Part shown: positions 52,711 through 62,094 of the stretch, one piece after another
Numbering within the stretch: position 1 is the first letter of the stretch
Layout of the letters: every line of letters begins with the position of its first letter
Made by a program: the position numbers and the translations under genes
Notes under the pieces: model-generated
Database searches by the model: none
The model's input: only the letters and a program-made list of their open reading frames with translations
Told to the model about the DNA's origin: nothing
Assembly (NCBI RefSeq): GCF_004053875.1
Contig: NZ_SBIP01000006.1
Span: forward strand, 124,001 to 188,000
Direction of reading: 5' to 3'
Origin: Neorhizobium lilium
GTDB lineage: Bacteria > Pseudomonadota > Alphaproteobacteria > Rhizobiales > Rhizobiaceae
Length of the DNA stretch: 64,000 nucleotides

Positions 52711-55700
52711 TCATGCTTCTACCGCCGCCGCCAAAGCGGTTTTTAACTCATCCACGCCAAACGGTTTGCGCAACAGCGCAGTTCGTGAACGATCTCCGAG
52801 CGCTGGCCCCTGATCCTTCCCGGTGGCAAAGATAATGGCGACTTTCGGCCACCGGCGTCTGATCTCGTGGCAGAAGGTTTCGCCATCCATACCGGGGAGC
52901 CCGAGATCGGTCAGCACGATGTCCGGCTGGCTCTTGTCGAGCATATCCAGCGCCTGCTGGCCGGCGCCCGCCTCGCATACGGCGTGTCCGAGCTCCTCCA
53001 GCATGTCGACCGTCGCCATCCGGATCAGCGGTTCGTCCTCAACGACCAAAACCGAGAGCTTTCGTGTTTCAGTCAACAGCGTGGCTGGCGCCGGCGACGG
53101 TACGGATGGGTTGAGGCGCTCCGCAGCCAGCTCGTTCTGACGGCTATTGTTCAGGACATGGCGAACTTTCAGCGCCAGCTGCTCGCGGCTGTAAGGTTTG
53201 GAAAGAAGCTGGACGCCCGGATCGAGCCTGCCGCCATGAACGATCGAGTTTTCGGTGTATCCAGATGTAAAAAGGACGGCGATGTGAGGCGCACGCTCCT
53301 TGGCCTTTTTCGCAAGCTCGGTACTTTTCAGCGTTCCAGGCATAACCACGTCGGTGAATAGGAGATCGATCGCGACGCCGCTCTCGAGGATCGTCAACGC
53401 ACTCGCGGCGTCTGGAGCCTTCAGGACGCGATAGCCGAGATCCTGCAGCATTTCGATGACGGTTGCCCGAACACCTTCGTCGTCCTCGGCAACAAGGATG
53501 GTCTCCTGGCCGCCTTCGATCGGCAGATCGCTCCGCTCGACTTCGATATCCTCTTGCTGGATAGAACGCGGCAGATACATTTTGACCGTCGTGCCGTGTC
53601 CGACCTCGCTGTACAGCTTAACGTGACCGCCGGTCTGCTTGACGAAACCATAGACCATCGACAGCCCGAGACCTGTCCCCTTCCCTTCAGGCTTGGTGGA
53701 AAAGAAGGGATCAAACACCTTTGCCATGACCTCGGGGGGCATTCCGCTTCCGGTATCGGTCACCGAGAGAACGACATATTGCCCAGGGGTAACATCGTCA
53801 TGCATCCGGGCATAGGCGTCATCGATATAGGCGTTGCCTGCCTCGATGGTCAGCTTGCCAAACCCCTCCATCGCATCGCGTGCGTTGATCGCCAGATTGA
53901 GGATCGCATTTTCGATCTGCATCGGATCGATGAGCGCGTTCCACAACCCACCGGATATGACAGTCTCGATTTCGACACCCTCGCCGATCGTGCGTCTCAA
54001 CATCTCGTCCATGCCTCGAACCAGTCGGCCGACATTGATGACCCGCGGCTCCAGCGCCTGGCGACGCCCGAACGCCAGAAGTTGGGCTGCAAGCTTGGCA
54101 CCACGATTAACCCCGGCAAGAGCGTTGGTGATCCGCCGTTCCGCCTTTTCGTTGCCCGTCACGTCCTTCGACAAGAGCTGCAGGTTCCCGGCGACGACCT
54201 GCAGAAGATTGTTGAAGTCGTGGGCCACGCCGCCGGTCAGATTGCCGATCGCTTCCATCTTCTGCGCCTGGAGCAAAGCAAGCTCCGTCTGGCGTAGCGT
54301 CTCGGCGGCTTGACGCTCTTCGGTCACGTCGCGGCCGACCGCATGGATGAACCCGTCGTCAGGAACTGCTGTCCATGAGATCGTCCGATAGCTACCATCC
54401 TTGTGCGCGTATCGGTTCTCGAAGAGAAAGGTCGTGACGCCCTGGCCGAGCTTTCCGACCTCATCGAGGGTCGCCTGAACATCCTCTGGATGGATCAGAT
54501 CCATGAAGGAGCGACCGGTCAGATCGTCTTCCCTCCAGCCCAGCATTGTTGTCCACGCAGGATTGATCGCTGCAATCTTTGCGTCCAGAGATGCGACCAG
54601 CATGACGTCGGTCGACAGCCGCCACATCCGGTCGCGGTCGGCCGTGCGCTCGGTGACCCGTTGTTCAAGCGTTCGATTGAGGTCCTCGAGCTTCTCGCGG
54701 GTGGCTCTCAGTTCCTCGACTTCTGTATTGGTGCCAATCCATCGCAGGATCCGTCCACCTTCATCTGTGATCGAGACCGCTCGTACGATATGCCAGCGGA
54801 AGGTCCCTGACCGGTCTCGCAGGCGAAACTCTGCGTGATACGTCTCGCCCGCCTCAAGCGCCTTCTTCCACCGTTCGCCCGTGGAAGCGACGTCGTCGGG
54901 GTGAACCAGCGTTACCCAGCCGTCTCCATCAAGCTCGCCCCGGTTCCGGCCCGCATATTCATAAACGCGGTCGTTAAACCAGTCGAGCCGACCATCGGGC
55001 GCTGCCGTCCACACATGGTTCGGGATCGCTTGCGCAAGCGCTCGAAAGCGGGCTTCGCTATCGCGCACTTCGCGCTGCGCTTTGCGCCGCTCGGTGACGT
55101 CCTGAACGACACCAACGAACCTGATCGGTCGACTGTTCCCATCGAACTCGAACTCGCCGCGGCGTGCAATGATACGCTTCTCGCCAGTGTCCGCCCGGCG
55201 GATGCGATATTCGACGTTGAGCGGCGATGTTCCCGTTTGACGGGTTTGCGGGTTTGAGGCGATTTCCTGGTCCTCATCGACCACAAGTGCCTGAATGATC
55301 GAGATAGGCAAAGCCGCCGTCTCGTCGATACCGTAGAGTTTACAAAACTCCGGCGTGGGACTGAGGATTTCGGTTCTGAGGTCGACAGAGAAGACGCCAA
55401 CGCCGCCAGCCTCCTGGGCGCGTCGGAGCCGCGCTTCTACGGTTCTCAGTGCCTCGACGGCCAGGTGATCGGCAGTCTGGTCGCGCAGCACCTTGATGAA
55501 GCCGACAGGTTTTCCGTCACTATCGCGGAGCGGGCTGATTTCGCCACTGGCCCAGAACACCTCGCCGGATTTGCGCATGTGCCATCGGTCATGGTGGGCC
55601 GTTCCCTGAGAGAGTGCAGCGTCCATGGCAATCCGTGATTGCCCCGTAACTTTGTCGTCTTCGGTAAATAGGATGTCCCAGTCGAGCCCCAGCGCCTCGG

Positions 55701-56325
55701 TCTCGGTCCACCCGAAGATCCGGCTGGCTTCCTCGTTCCAACGGACGATCCTGCCATCGAGATCAAGAGCGATAATGGCGTAATCCACGGCGCCGTCGAT
55801 GATCTGACGGCTCTGCTCTTCGCTGGCCTTCAATGCCTTTTCCGCACGAACTTTTTCCGTCGTCTCGATAACGATCGCCATGACGCCGCACGGGTCACCG
55901 GATTCATCGATGATCGGGGAACAATCGAGGTTCATCCAGACGGGCTCTAGTGTGCCCGTGCGGTTCAGCGTCAACTCCTGATCTGTATAGCGTAGGGTTT
56001 GTCCTGAAAGCCCGACACGCATGACGTTGTCGTTGAAGTCGGCAATTTCGGCCCATCCTTCGCGCACCTTCGACCCAAGGAGTTTGGGATGGCGATCACC
56101 AGCAAAAAGGGAATAAGCATCGTTATAGATCATGATGCCGTCGTCTCCCCAGTGGGTGACGATCGGAACGGGTGACTGCAGGATGAGGGTTACGGTTGTG
56201 CGCATGCTTTGCGGCCAGTTGCCCGGGCAGCCGAGCGTCGTCGCTGACCAGTCGAACTCGGAAATGAGACCCGCGAGTTCGCCATCGTGTGCGAGGAAAT
56301 CAAAGCTGTTCGGTTTACTGTCCAT
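52711..56325 (-). CDS. Multi-PAS hybrid histidine kinase with two receiver domains
   Basis: A 1204-residue soluble sensor kinase without membrane helices. Five PAS/PAC modules occupy roughly residues 20-670 (each ending in phrases such as IETTEKVRAEKAL, LRDQTADHLAVEAL, VQDVTERRKAQREV, VGRDVTEERQAAETL). The HisKA H-box is GNLTGGVAHDFNNLLQVVAG near residue 700, the HATPase has NAILNLAINARDAM, GSGMPPEVMAKVFDPFFSTK and GTGLGLSMVYGF. Receiver 1 carries LLFTDVVMPG, receiver 2 VLTDLGLPG, both with the phospho-aspartate. PAS sensors imply redox, light or small-molecule cues. Start at 56325; the gap upstream also serves the divergent GAF-GGDEF-EAL gene. Confidence 0.92.
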   Translation of the reverse strand: MDSKPNSFDFLAHDGELAGLISEFDWSATTLGCPGNWPQSMRTTVTLILQSPVPIVTHWGDDGIMIYNDAYSLFAGDRHPKLLGSKVREGWAEIADFNDNVMRVGLSGQTLRYTDQELTLNRTGTLEPVWMNLDCSPIIDESGDPCGVMAIVIETTEKVRAEKALKASEEQSRQIIDGAVDYAIIALDLDGRIVRWNEEASRIFGWTETEALGLDWDILFTEDDKVTGQSRIAMDAALSQGTAHHDRWHMRKSGEVFWASGEISPLRDSDGKPVGFIKVLRDQTADHLAVEALRTVEARLRRAQEAGGVGVFSVDLRTEILSPTPEFCKLYGIDETAALPISIIQALVVDEDQEIASNPQTRQTGTSPLNVEYRIRRADTGEKRIIARRGEFEFDGNSRPIRFVGVVQDVTERRKAQREVRDSEARFRALAQAIPNHVWTAAPDGRLDWFNDRVYEYAGRNRGELDGDGWVTLVHPDDVASTGERWKKALEAGETYHAEFRLRDRSGTFRWHIVRAVSITDEGGRILRWIGTNTEVEELRATREKLEDLNRTLEQRVTERTADRDRMWRLSTDVMLVASLDAKIAAINPAWTTMLGWREDDLTGRSFMDLIHPEDVQATLDEVGKLGQGVTTFLFENRYAHKDGSYRTISWTAVPDDGFIHAVGRDVTEERQAAETLRQTELALLQAQKMEAIGNLTGGVAHDFNNLLQVVAGNLQLLSKDVTGNEKAERRITNALAGVNRGAKLAAQLLAFGRRQALEPRVINVGRLVRGMDEMLRRTIGEGVEIETVISGGLWNALIDPMQIENAILNLAINARDAMEGFGKLTIEAGNAYIDDAYARMHDDVTPGQYVVLSVTDTGSGMPPEVMAKVFDPFFSTKPEGKGTGLGLSMVYGFVKQTGGHVKLYSEVGHGTTVKMYLPRSIQQEDIEVERSDLPIEGGQETILVAEDDEGVRATVIEMLQDLGYRVLKAPDAASALTILESGVAIDLLFTDVVMPGTLKSTELAKKAKERAPHIAVLFTSGYTENSIVHGGRLDPGVQLLSKPYSREQLALKVRHVLNNSRQNELAAERLNPSVPSPAPATLLTETRKLSVLVVEDEPLIRMATVDMLEELGHAVCEAGAGQQALDMLDKSQPDIVLTDLGLPGMDGETFCHEIRRRWPKVAIIFATGKDQGPALGDRSRTALLRKPFGVDELKTALAAAVEA

Positions 56326-56539
56326 GATTGAGTTCTAGCCAAAATCCTGGCTAAGTGGAAGCATTGGAAACACGAACGAAAACAATTGCTTCGACGTATC
56401 CACAGTAGATGTCAAATCCGGAATGAGATTGTCCGGAGGTCTACCGTGTAACTATCGATTCAGCATGTGCCCAAATTCTCGGTCCGGTTAACGCCACAGG
56501 CATCACGCGGTGCTACAGCTCTTGGAAGAAGGAGCGGCC

Positions 56540-58399
56540 ATGCTGATTGAAGTACAAAACAGTATTTTGAAGATGGTCGCCCAAGGCGACGATCTCGATG
56601 CGACGCTTTCCAAGCTATGCTGCGAGCTGGAAATACTACTGCCAGGAACACGCGCGTCAATCTTGACCCTCGATACAAACGGCCTGCTACACCCTTTGGT
56701 GGCTCCGAGTTTACCGCGAGACTATTCCGCCGCCCTAGATGGCATTGCAATCGGCCCGGCCGCGGGATCATGTGGGACAGCCGCATATCTACGACGCGTT
56801 GTCGTGGTGGACGATATCGAAAGCGATCCTCGGTGGTCGGCTTCCAAACATCTGGCTCAGGCTGCGGGATTGAAGGCCTGTTTTTCCAGTCCTATTTTCG
56901 GCAGCAGGGGTCAAGTTTTAGCGACATTTGCGCTTTATTTCGAAGAGCCCCGTGGACCGACGGCATTTGAGCAAAGCGTCGTGGAAGGATGCCTTCCGCT
57001 CTGCATGATAGCTTTCGAACGTTACGGGCGGGTACTGGAGCGGGAACGTCTCGCCTACACCGATGCACTGACCGGGCTGACCAATCGCGCCAAATTTAAT
57101 AAGGATCTCGAAACGGCTCCAGTATCAGGCTGGTCACTTTTGCTGATCGACATCGACAACCTCAAAAATGTCAACGACACCTTCGGTCATGCCGCCGGCG
57201 ACGACCTGATCGCCGTCGTAGCGGCAAGGATCGCCGGCGCCGCCGGCGTTTCCCGAGCCTATCGTATTGGTGGCGACGAGTTCGCGGTCATCCTCGATGA
57301 CGCGACAGCCATTGACCCGGCCGAATTGGCCGAACTTATCGGCCAGAACGTGAGTATACCGGCATCCTGCGGTGAGCACACCGCATTTCCGACCATCACG
57401 ATTGGCATTGCACATGCGGCAACCGGCCTAAGCGTTGCCGAAGTGCGGCAAAACGCCGATATCGCGCTATACCATGCCAAGGAAGAGAACCGCGGAGGCG
57501 TGCTCATCTATGACGCCGCGCTGACTACGGCGATTTCCAGACGTTCAGAAGCGATCCACAAGGTGGCCACCGCCCTGAAAGAAGACAGGATAGAGGCCTG
57601 GTACCAGCCGATCGTCCGCATCGACACCGGAGAGATCGTCGGCGTGGAGGCACTGGCGCGCATGCGCACGGTCGATGGAGCCATCGTCCCGGCCAGCGAA
57701 TTTTTCGAAGCGACCAAGGACGCTCAGGTTGCGGCAGCGCTGACCCGACGGATGATCGAATGCATCGCTCGCGATGTTGGCGCGTGGCTCAGGCTCGGCA
57801 TACCGTTTCAGCATGTAGGCATCAACCTGTCTGCCGCGGATTTTTCTTGCACGGACTTGCCCGAGAGTCTCGAGATCGCATTCAAGCGGGAGGGGGTGCC
57901 GCTGCACCATGCCATTCTTGAAGTAACCGAGTCCGTTTATCTCGGTGATCGTGATCGCCGTGTCGCGAAAAAGATTGCGTCGTTGCGCGCCGCAGGCTTG
58001 CGCATCGCACTCGATGACTTCGGAACAGGTTTTGCCTCACTCACCCACCTGATCACCGTGCCCGTCGATATTATCAAGATAGACAAGTCGTTTACCGCTC
58101 TTTTGAGTCCTGACGACCCAGGTACGGGTGTTGTGGAAGGCATCCTGCATATTGCCAAACGTCTCGGCATTAAGGTCGTCGTGGAAGGTATTGAGACCCT
58201 AGAACAGGCCGAGCTTCTCCTGGAGCGAGGCTGCGTTCTCGGACAGGGCTATTTGTACTGGAAAGCTTTGCCAGCTGATCAGATATGCGCACTTCTGCGC
58301 GAGCGTGGGCAGGGCCGGGACAGCGTTTCAGAGCTGAACGAAGCCCTTGTCCGCCTGAGCGGACATCCCGGTTCCCTTCTTCAACGAGGCATGACCTAA
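56540..58399 (+). CDS. GAF-GGDEF-EAL cyclic-di-GMP signalling protein
   Basis: A 619-residue cytosolic protein. An N-terminal GAF domain (~20-165; DATLSKLCCELEILLPGTRA, SCGTAAYLRRVVVVDDIESD) senses a small ligand; the GGDEF domain follows (LAYTDALTGLTNRAKFNKDL, RIGGDEFAVILDD) and then EAL (GVEALARMRTVDGAIVPASE, NLSAADFSC, ALDDFGTGFASLTHLI, IIKIDKSFTALL, VEGIETLEQAE). Both catalytic motifs look intact, so it may switch between synthesis and degradation. The ATG at 56540 follows GAAGGAG. Divergent from the hybrid kinase, so the pair may be coregulated. Confidence 0.92.
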   Translation: MLIEVQNSILKMVAQGDDLDATLSKLCCELEILLPGTRASILTLDTNGLLHPLVAPSLPRDYSAALDGIAIGPAAGSCGTAAYLRRVVVVDDIESDPRWSASKHLAQAAGLKACFSSPIFGSRGQVLATFALYFEEPRGPTAFEQSVVEGCLPLCMIAFERYGRVLERERLAYTDALTGLTNRAKFNKDLETAPVSGWSLLLIDIDNLKNVNDTFGHAAGDDLIAVVAARIAGAAGVSRAYRIGGDEFAVILDDATAIDPAELAELIGQNVSIPASCGEHTAFPTITIGIAHAATGLSVAEVRQNADIALYHAKEENRGGVLIYDAALTTAISRRSEAIHKVATALKEDRIEAWYQPIVRIDTGEIVGVEALARMRTVDGAIVPASEFFEATKDAQVAAALTRRMIECIARDVGAWLRLGIPFQHVGINLSAADFSCTDLPESLEIAFKREGVPLHHAILEVTESVYLGDRDRRVAKKIASLRAAGLRIALDDFGTGFASLTHLITVPVDIIKIDKSFTALLSPDDPGTGVVEGILHIAKRLGIKVVVEGIETLEQAELLLERGCVLGQGYLYWKALPADQICALLRERGQGRDSVSELNEALVRLSGHPGSLLQRGMT

Positions 58400-58711
58400 T
58401 CAACCAGCCTGCAACGGGCACTTACCGCAGATTGCAATGGCGCCCTGATGCGCCTATCAAACCTTCATAATGGGCACACTTGCAACAGAGGCGGTGTGCG
58501 CCACTGGAGCAGCGGCGAAAAGGACATTAAAGAGCAGACGCGTATCAAAAAATGACGGCCCGCACCCTGCCGTCCAAGAGCTAGCTAATCGCACATCGGC
58601 AAAAGCTTCGCACCTCCGGCAGCAACGCCTCGAGCTCGTAACTATACAGGACCTCCTGCTGATTCTCTTCGCTTGACGACCGCTTTAGATCCAATGAAAT
58701 GCGAAAGCTTC
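58400..58711. other. Gap between signalling island and mobilization module
   Basis: About 310 bp with no recognisable gene or repeat. Short open frames on the plus strand have no family-like text. It separates two blocks of different function and could be an old insertion boundary. Confidence 0.35.
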
Positions 58712-61270
58712 TCAGCGCTCAGCACCATCGCGGCCGTTGTCCCGCTGGCGCTCCTGTTCGGCTTGGCGCAGGGCCTGCTGGCGCCGATCCTCATTCGCTT
58801 GCTTCGCGTTCCCCGCCTGTTCACGTACCGCGCGCGCGGTTCTGCCAGCGGCGATCGCCTGCTGCTGTGCGACGATCGCTGGATCGGCAGCGGGCGGCGT
58901 AGCGCGTTCTGGACTACGCGCCTCGTCAGCCCGTGTGGCGGGGCTTGTGCCACCTGCCTCCCCAGACTTCACTGCGGACGGGATTTGCTGCAACTCGATA
59001 TCCCGCCGCTGTTCGGCGAATAGTGCGGAAATTTCCCGTCGCATCTCTTCGACCGCCTGACGTTCACCACTGCTGTCGACCATGGTCTCCAGGCGATCCA
59101 TCGACTTATTGGCACGGGCTACGCGCTCGTCGAACTGTTCCAGCGATAGGGGCATGGCTTCTTCCTTCTGTTGTTTGATATCCGAAACAAGAGTTCTGAA
59201 TTCTGTGGTTGGCGACGGCGCGATCGCGTCCTGCGACAACGCTTCGAACCGCCTCTGCAGCCATGGTGATGGAGCGCCGTCCTTTGAAGAACCCGCAGCA
59301 TTGACGGTCACGGCAGCGCGCAGCCCTTGCGCAATAAGTCGCGCCTGCAAGGCTTGAGTTAGAGCCTGCGTTTCACCGCCAAGCTCAACGGCGTCGGCCT
59401 CCCGAGCGATTTCGCGCTCGATCTTGCTGACGCTTGCCGTTGTGGGAGTGAGAACGTTGACTGTCTTACCAGCGACAGAGACGAATTGATCGCTGGCACC
59501 GGTGGCATTTCGAACTGCGGCAACCATTGTCGCGCCGTCCAGGCCGCTCTCGACCTCCACCTGGAGAAGCACAAAGCCAGGAGCGGGCAGCATTGAGACG
59601 GTGGGGACGTTCGCGGCAGCTGCAAACCGGTCCGCCGCCTTGATGACCAAAGTCCTTGCGCCAACCCGCCTCAGAACGGCCGCAGCCGCCTGCCATTTCG
59701 AAGCGAGCGCCAGATTGCCATTGGTAAGCGACGGGCCGTCCACGACACCGGCGCGCTTGCGCTCGACACGGTTACTGACGGTTAGGGTCTTGAGATAGCG
59801 AGGATCGCTTCTGCCGCGCTCATAGGCGCCAACCTGGGCCTGGCTATACGGCCGCGTCGCTGCGACATCGGCCCGTCGGGTGGCGACCATGGCGATACCA
59901 TGCTCGCGCGCCTTCGCCGCGAACTTTTCCCGCCACTCATAGAGTTCCGGCTTGGTGAACCGCAGCGCCTTGCCAACATCATCCCGCGCGGAGATCATGG
60001 CGTGCACATGGACATGGCCGGTTTCGGGATGGTGTGCGGTGATCCAGCGATGGCCTGCGACCTGTTCGCCCAGAAAATCGCGGACTGCACGCTTCATCGC
60101 CTCCGCATCGGTCCCTGCCCGTGCGGAGAAAATCACATGGAAAGCATTGCGCGGCTCGACGGATCTGATGTGGCCTGACCATTCCCGCCACAGGGTGTCA
60201 GCCTGTTCTTTGATGGACGGACCGCGCTTCACTGTTTCTCCGGCGCTCGTCCTGGCCCCCTTTTCCGTTCGAAGAAATTTTTCCATGAAGTATCGGGAGG
60301 ACTTCTCCGAAACACTGGCCCCGAGAATCCGGACCGAAGCCGAAATGCCGGCATCCGCCAGCCGACGTGCGAAATCAGCCTCCGCATTTTCGGCGGCGCG
60401 TGTCGAGCCTTCGCCTGTTCCGCGAGCCCTGAGCGCGCCGGCCAGTTTCCTCGCCGGCAAATCGGTAACAGCGTAGACTGATACATGGCCGTCGGGATGC
60501 CGGGAATAAAGGAAGGGCCTCGACCCCATGGCGGCGTTCAGCGCGTCATGGAGCACGGTGTCATCGATATCGTCCGCAAATATGATCGACAAGGTTGCTA
60601 CGGAATTGACCGTATAGGCTTCGCGAAATTCCGAAACCCATTCCGACAAGACCGCGGCGCGACCCTCTCGGGTGGTGATAGTGATGCCATTTTGGTCGGC
60701 GATCGGAATGTTCACCTTTTCCTTCCCGCCGTTCTCCGTCTCGACGTCGCGCGTGCCGAGATAGGCGATCAGACCTGCGGCCGAGGCCCGGCTGGAGACG
60801 GTCGATGTCACCTTGATGACAACTGGCTGAGCGCCGGCAGCGACGGCCGCACAGCTGACAGTTTCTAGGGACGCGTTCCTCCTTGCAGACGGGGCTCGTG
60901 CATCGGCCAAATAACCTGCAGAGGCCACCCCTCCTCCCCCGCCGCCACCCGAAGACCTGCGCAGCTCGTCGTCCTGCTCCGCTTTCCCCCGGGCGCTCAA
61001 AGCAGTGACCAGGGCGATAACCTCACCGTGGGAGGTTTGTGCTGGCCGCAGGACAGACGCGATGGTTGCTTCGCTCAGGGACGGGATCGAACGTCCGTCC
61101 TTGCCGGCGATCCCTGATGGAAGAAATCGTACGCTTTGCTCCCGACCAGCGACTGCGGCCCCGCCGGCTCTCCTCCGACGCATCTGGTCATCTTCGTCGA
61201 TCACCGAAGTGCCCCGGGGGGCTGCATAAGCCTCAACCTCGCCCAGGAGACCGGTCCAATCATGTGCCAC
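58712..61270 (-). CDS. MOBP-type (VirD2-like) relaxase, large
   Basis: An 852-residue DNA nickase for conjugative mobilization. An unusual ~145-residue N-terminal extension with a glycine-rich linker precedes the relaxase core PVVIKVTSTVSSRASAAGLI, then IAYLGTR with the probable catalytic tyrosine at ~170. The three-histidine metal motif is in TAHHPETGHVHVHAMISARD (~412-430), as H-x5-H-x-H. A second, degenerate HPDGHVSVYAVTD at ~258-270 lies within an insert between them. The C-terminal ~200 residues are charged and coiled, likely for binding the coupling protein. Its 5' end overlaps mobC by 11 bp. Confidence 0.88.
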   Translation of the reverse strand: MAHDWTGLLGEVEAYAAPRGTSVIDEDDQMRRRRAGGAAVAGREQSVRFLPSGIAGKDGRSIPSLSEATIASVLRPAQTSHGEVIALVTALSARGKAEQDDELRRSSGGGGGGGVASAGYLADARAPSARRNASLETVSCAAVAAGAQPVVIKVTSTVSSRASAAGLIAYLGTRDVETENGGKEKVNIPIADQNGITITTREGRAAVLSEWVSEFREAYTVNSVATLSIIFADDIDDTVLHDALNAAMGSRPFLYSRHPDGHVSVYAVTDLPARKLAGALRARGTGEGSTRAAENAEADFARRLADAGISASVRILGASVSEKSSRYFMEKFLRTEKGARTSAGETVKRGPSIKEQADTLWREWSGHIRSVEPRNAFHVIFSARAGTDAEAMKRAVRDFLGEQVAGHRWITAHHPETGHVHVHAMISARDDVGKALRFTKPELYEWREKFAAKAREHGIAMVATRRADVAATRPYSQAQVGAYERGRSDPRYLKTLTVSNRVERKRAGVVDGPSLTNGNLALASKWQAAAAVLRRVGARTLVIKAADRFAAAANVPTVSMLPAPGFVLLQVEVESGLDGATMVAAVRNATGASDQFVSVAGKTVNVLTPTTASVSKIEREIAREADAVELGGETQALTQALQARLIAQGLRAAVTVNAAGSSKDGAPSPWLQRRFEALSQDAIAPSPTTEFRTLVSDIKQQKEEAMPLSLEQFDERVARANKSMDRLETMVDSSGERQAVEEMRREISALFAEQRRDIELQQIPSAVKSGEAGGTSPATRADEARSPERATPPAADPAIVAQQQAIAAGRTARAVREQAGNAKQANEDRRQQALRQAEQERQRDNGRDGAER

Positions 61271-61628
61271 GCGGAGGCCTCCTTCGCTCCTTGCGGCTGA
61301 TGCGCAGCATCAGATCGACGTCCGTCCTCAGCTGAAACACGCCCCTGAGAAGGTGCCGCAAAGCGGCGTCGAGATGCGGCTCATACCCGACCCGGCCTTC
61401 GTTCATCGCTCGGACGGCCTGGTTGAGATTGATGCCGATCCGGCGCAACTCTTCGTTCGTGCCGCGCAAAGCGTCGGCCGCTACCGGCCCGACCGGCAGT
61501 GGAAGACCCGCCTTGTCCCGAAAAAGAAGACGGATCACGTCGCTGGCGGTACGGTCCTGACCGCAGAGCGCGGCGAGAGCTTGCCGTTCCTCCGGCTGCA
61601 AACGGACCCTGACCACCTCGCTGCGCAT
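61260..61628 (-). CDS. mobC: MobC-like plasmid mobilization relaxosome protein
   Basis: A 122-residue ribbon-helix-helix accessory protein starting MRSEVVRVRLQPEERQALAA. The C-terminal half carries the MobC signature EELRRIGINLNQAVRAMNEG, followed by LRHLLRGVFQLRTDVDLMLR. It helps the relaxase bind and melt oriT. Frame open upstream to 61727, but that part overlaps oriT and is unrelated to MobC. Overlaps the relaxase start (61270), so the two are cotranslated. Confidence 0.88.
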   Translation of the reverse strand: MRSEVVRVRLQPEERQALAALCGQDRTASDVIRLLFRDKAGLPLPVGPVAADALRGTNEELRRIGINLNQAVRAMNEGRVGYEPHLDAALRHLLRGVFQLRTDVDLMLRISRKERRRPPRGT

Positions 61629-61715
61629 CCTCTGTTCCTTCTGCAAGGGTGCCGGAGGCTCCCCAGAGCGCCTATGGGCGCGAACCTGAGCCCTGCCGGA
61701 GGCGGGGCGACGTCG

Positions 61716-61745
61716 AGTTTGTACCACAAACTTGACTATCCTGCC
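61716..61745 (+). other. oriT: Candidate oriT (MOBP-type nick region)
   Basis: AGTTTGT-ACC-ACAAACT forms a perfect 7-bp hairpin at 61716-61732, and four bases later TATCCTGCC (61737-61745) matches the RP4-type P-family nick core, where cleavage occurs between G and C of TATCCTG/C. It lies about 90 bp upstream of mobC, which reads away from it together with the relaxase gene. Position, hairpin and nick core together are strong evidence; the exact nick is unproven. Confidence 0.8.
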
Positions 61746-61937
61746 ACAAGAAATAAACTATATTTTGTCCAATTTCACACGAAGATGCGATCTCGCGCCT
61801 GCCGGCGTAAACGAGTGTCCACTCACCAAATTCAATCGTCATCAATTGATCGTTGCTCACGCTGGGACTGCTCGCTGAATCGCGATTAATTGTTAGTTGA
61901 GCCGTTATAAACCGGCAGCAAACAACGCTGCCGCTGT

Positions 61938-61992
61938 TAATTGCCAATGAGCAATGGGCGATTGCTCATTGCTCGTTGTCATCGGGCAATTA
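61938..61992. repeat. Nested inverted repeats between oriT and the VirC1-like gene
   Basis: An outer pair TAATTGCC (61938) and GGCAATTA (61985) encloses a perfect 10-bp hairpin AATGAGCAAT-GGGCG-ATTGCTCATT (61946-61970). The inner arm is followed by a repeated ATTGCTC/ATTGCTC stretch. It could be a centromere or overdrive-like site for the VirC1/RHH pair, an autoregulatory operator, or part of oriT. About 110 bp before the VirC1-like ATG. Confidence 0.6.
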
Positions 61993-62094
61993 TCCACCAT
62001 CAATCACCAACAGGGAACGAACAATCATCGACACCTACGTTGCGAACGGGAAGAGAAGAGATTAATTATAGTTTTTTTCTCGGGAGCCATTGCC

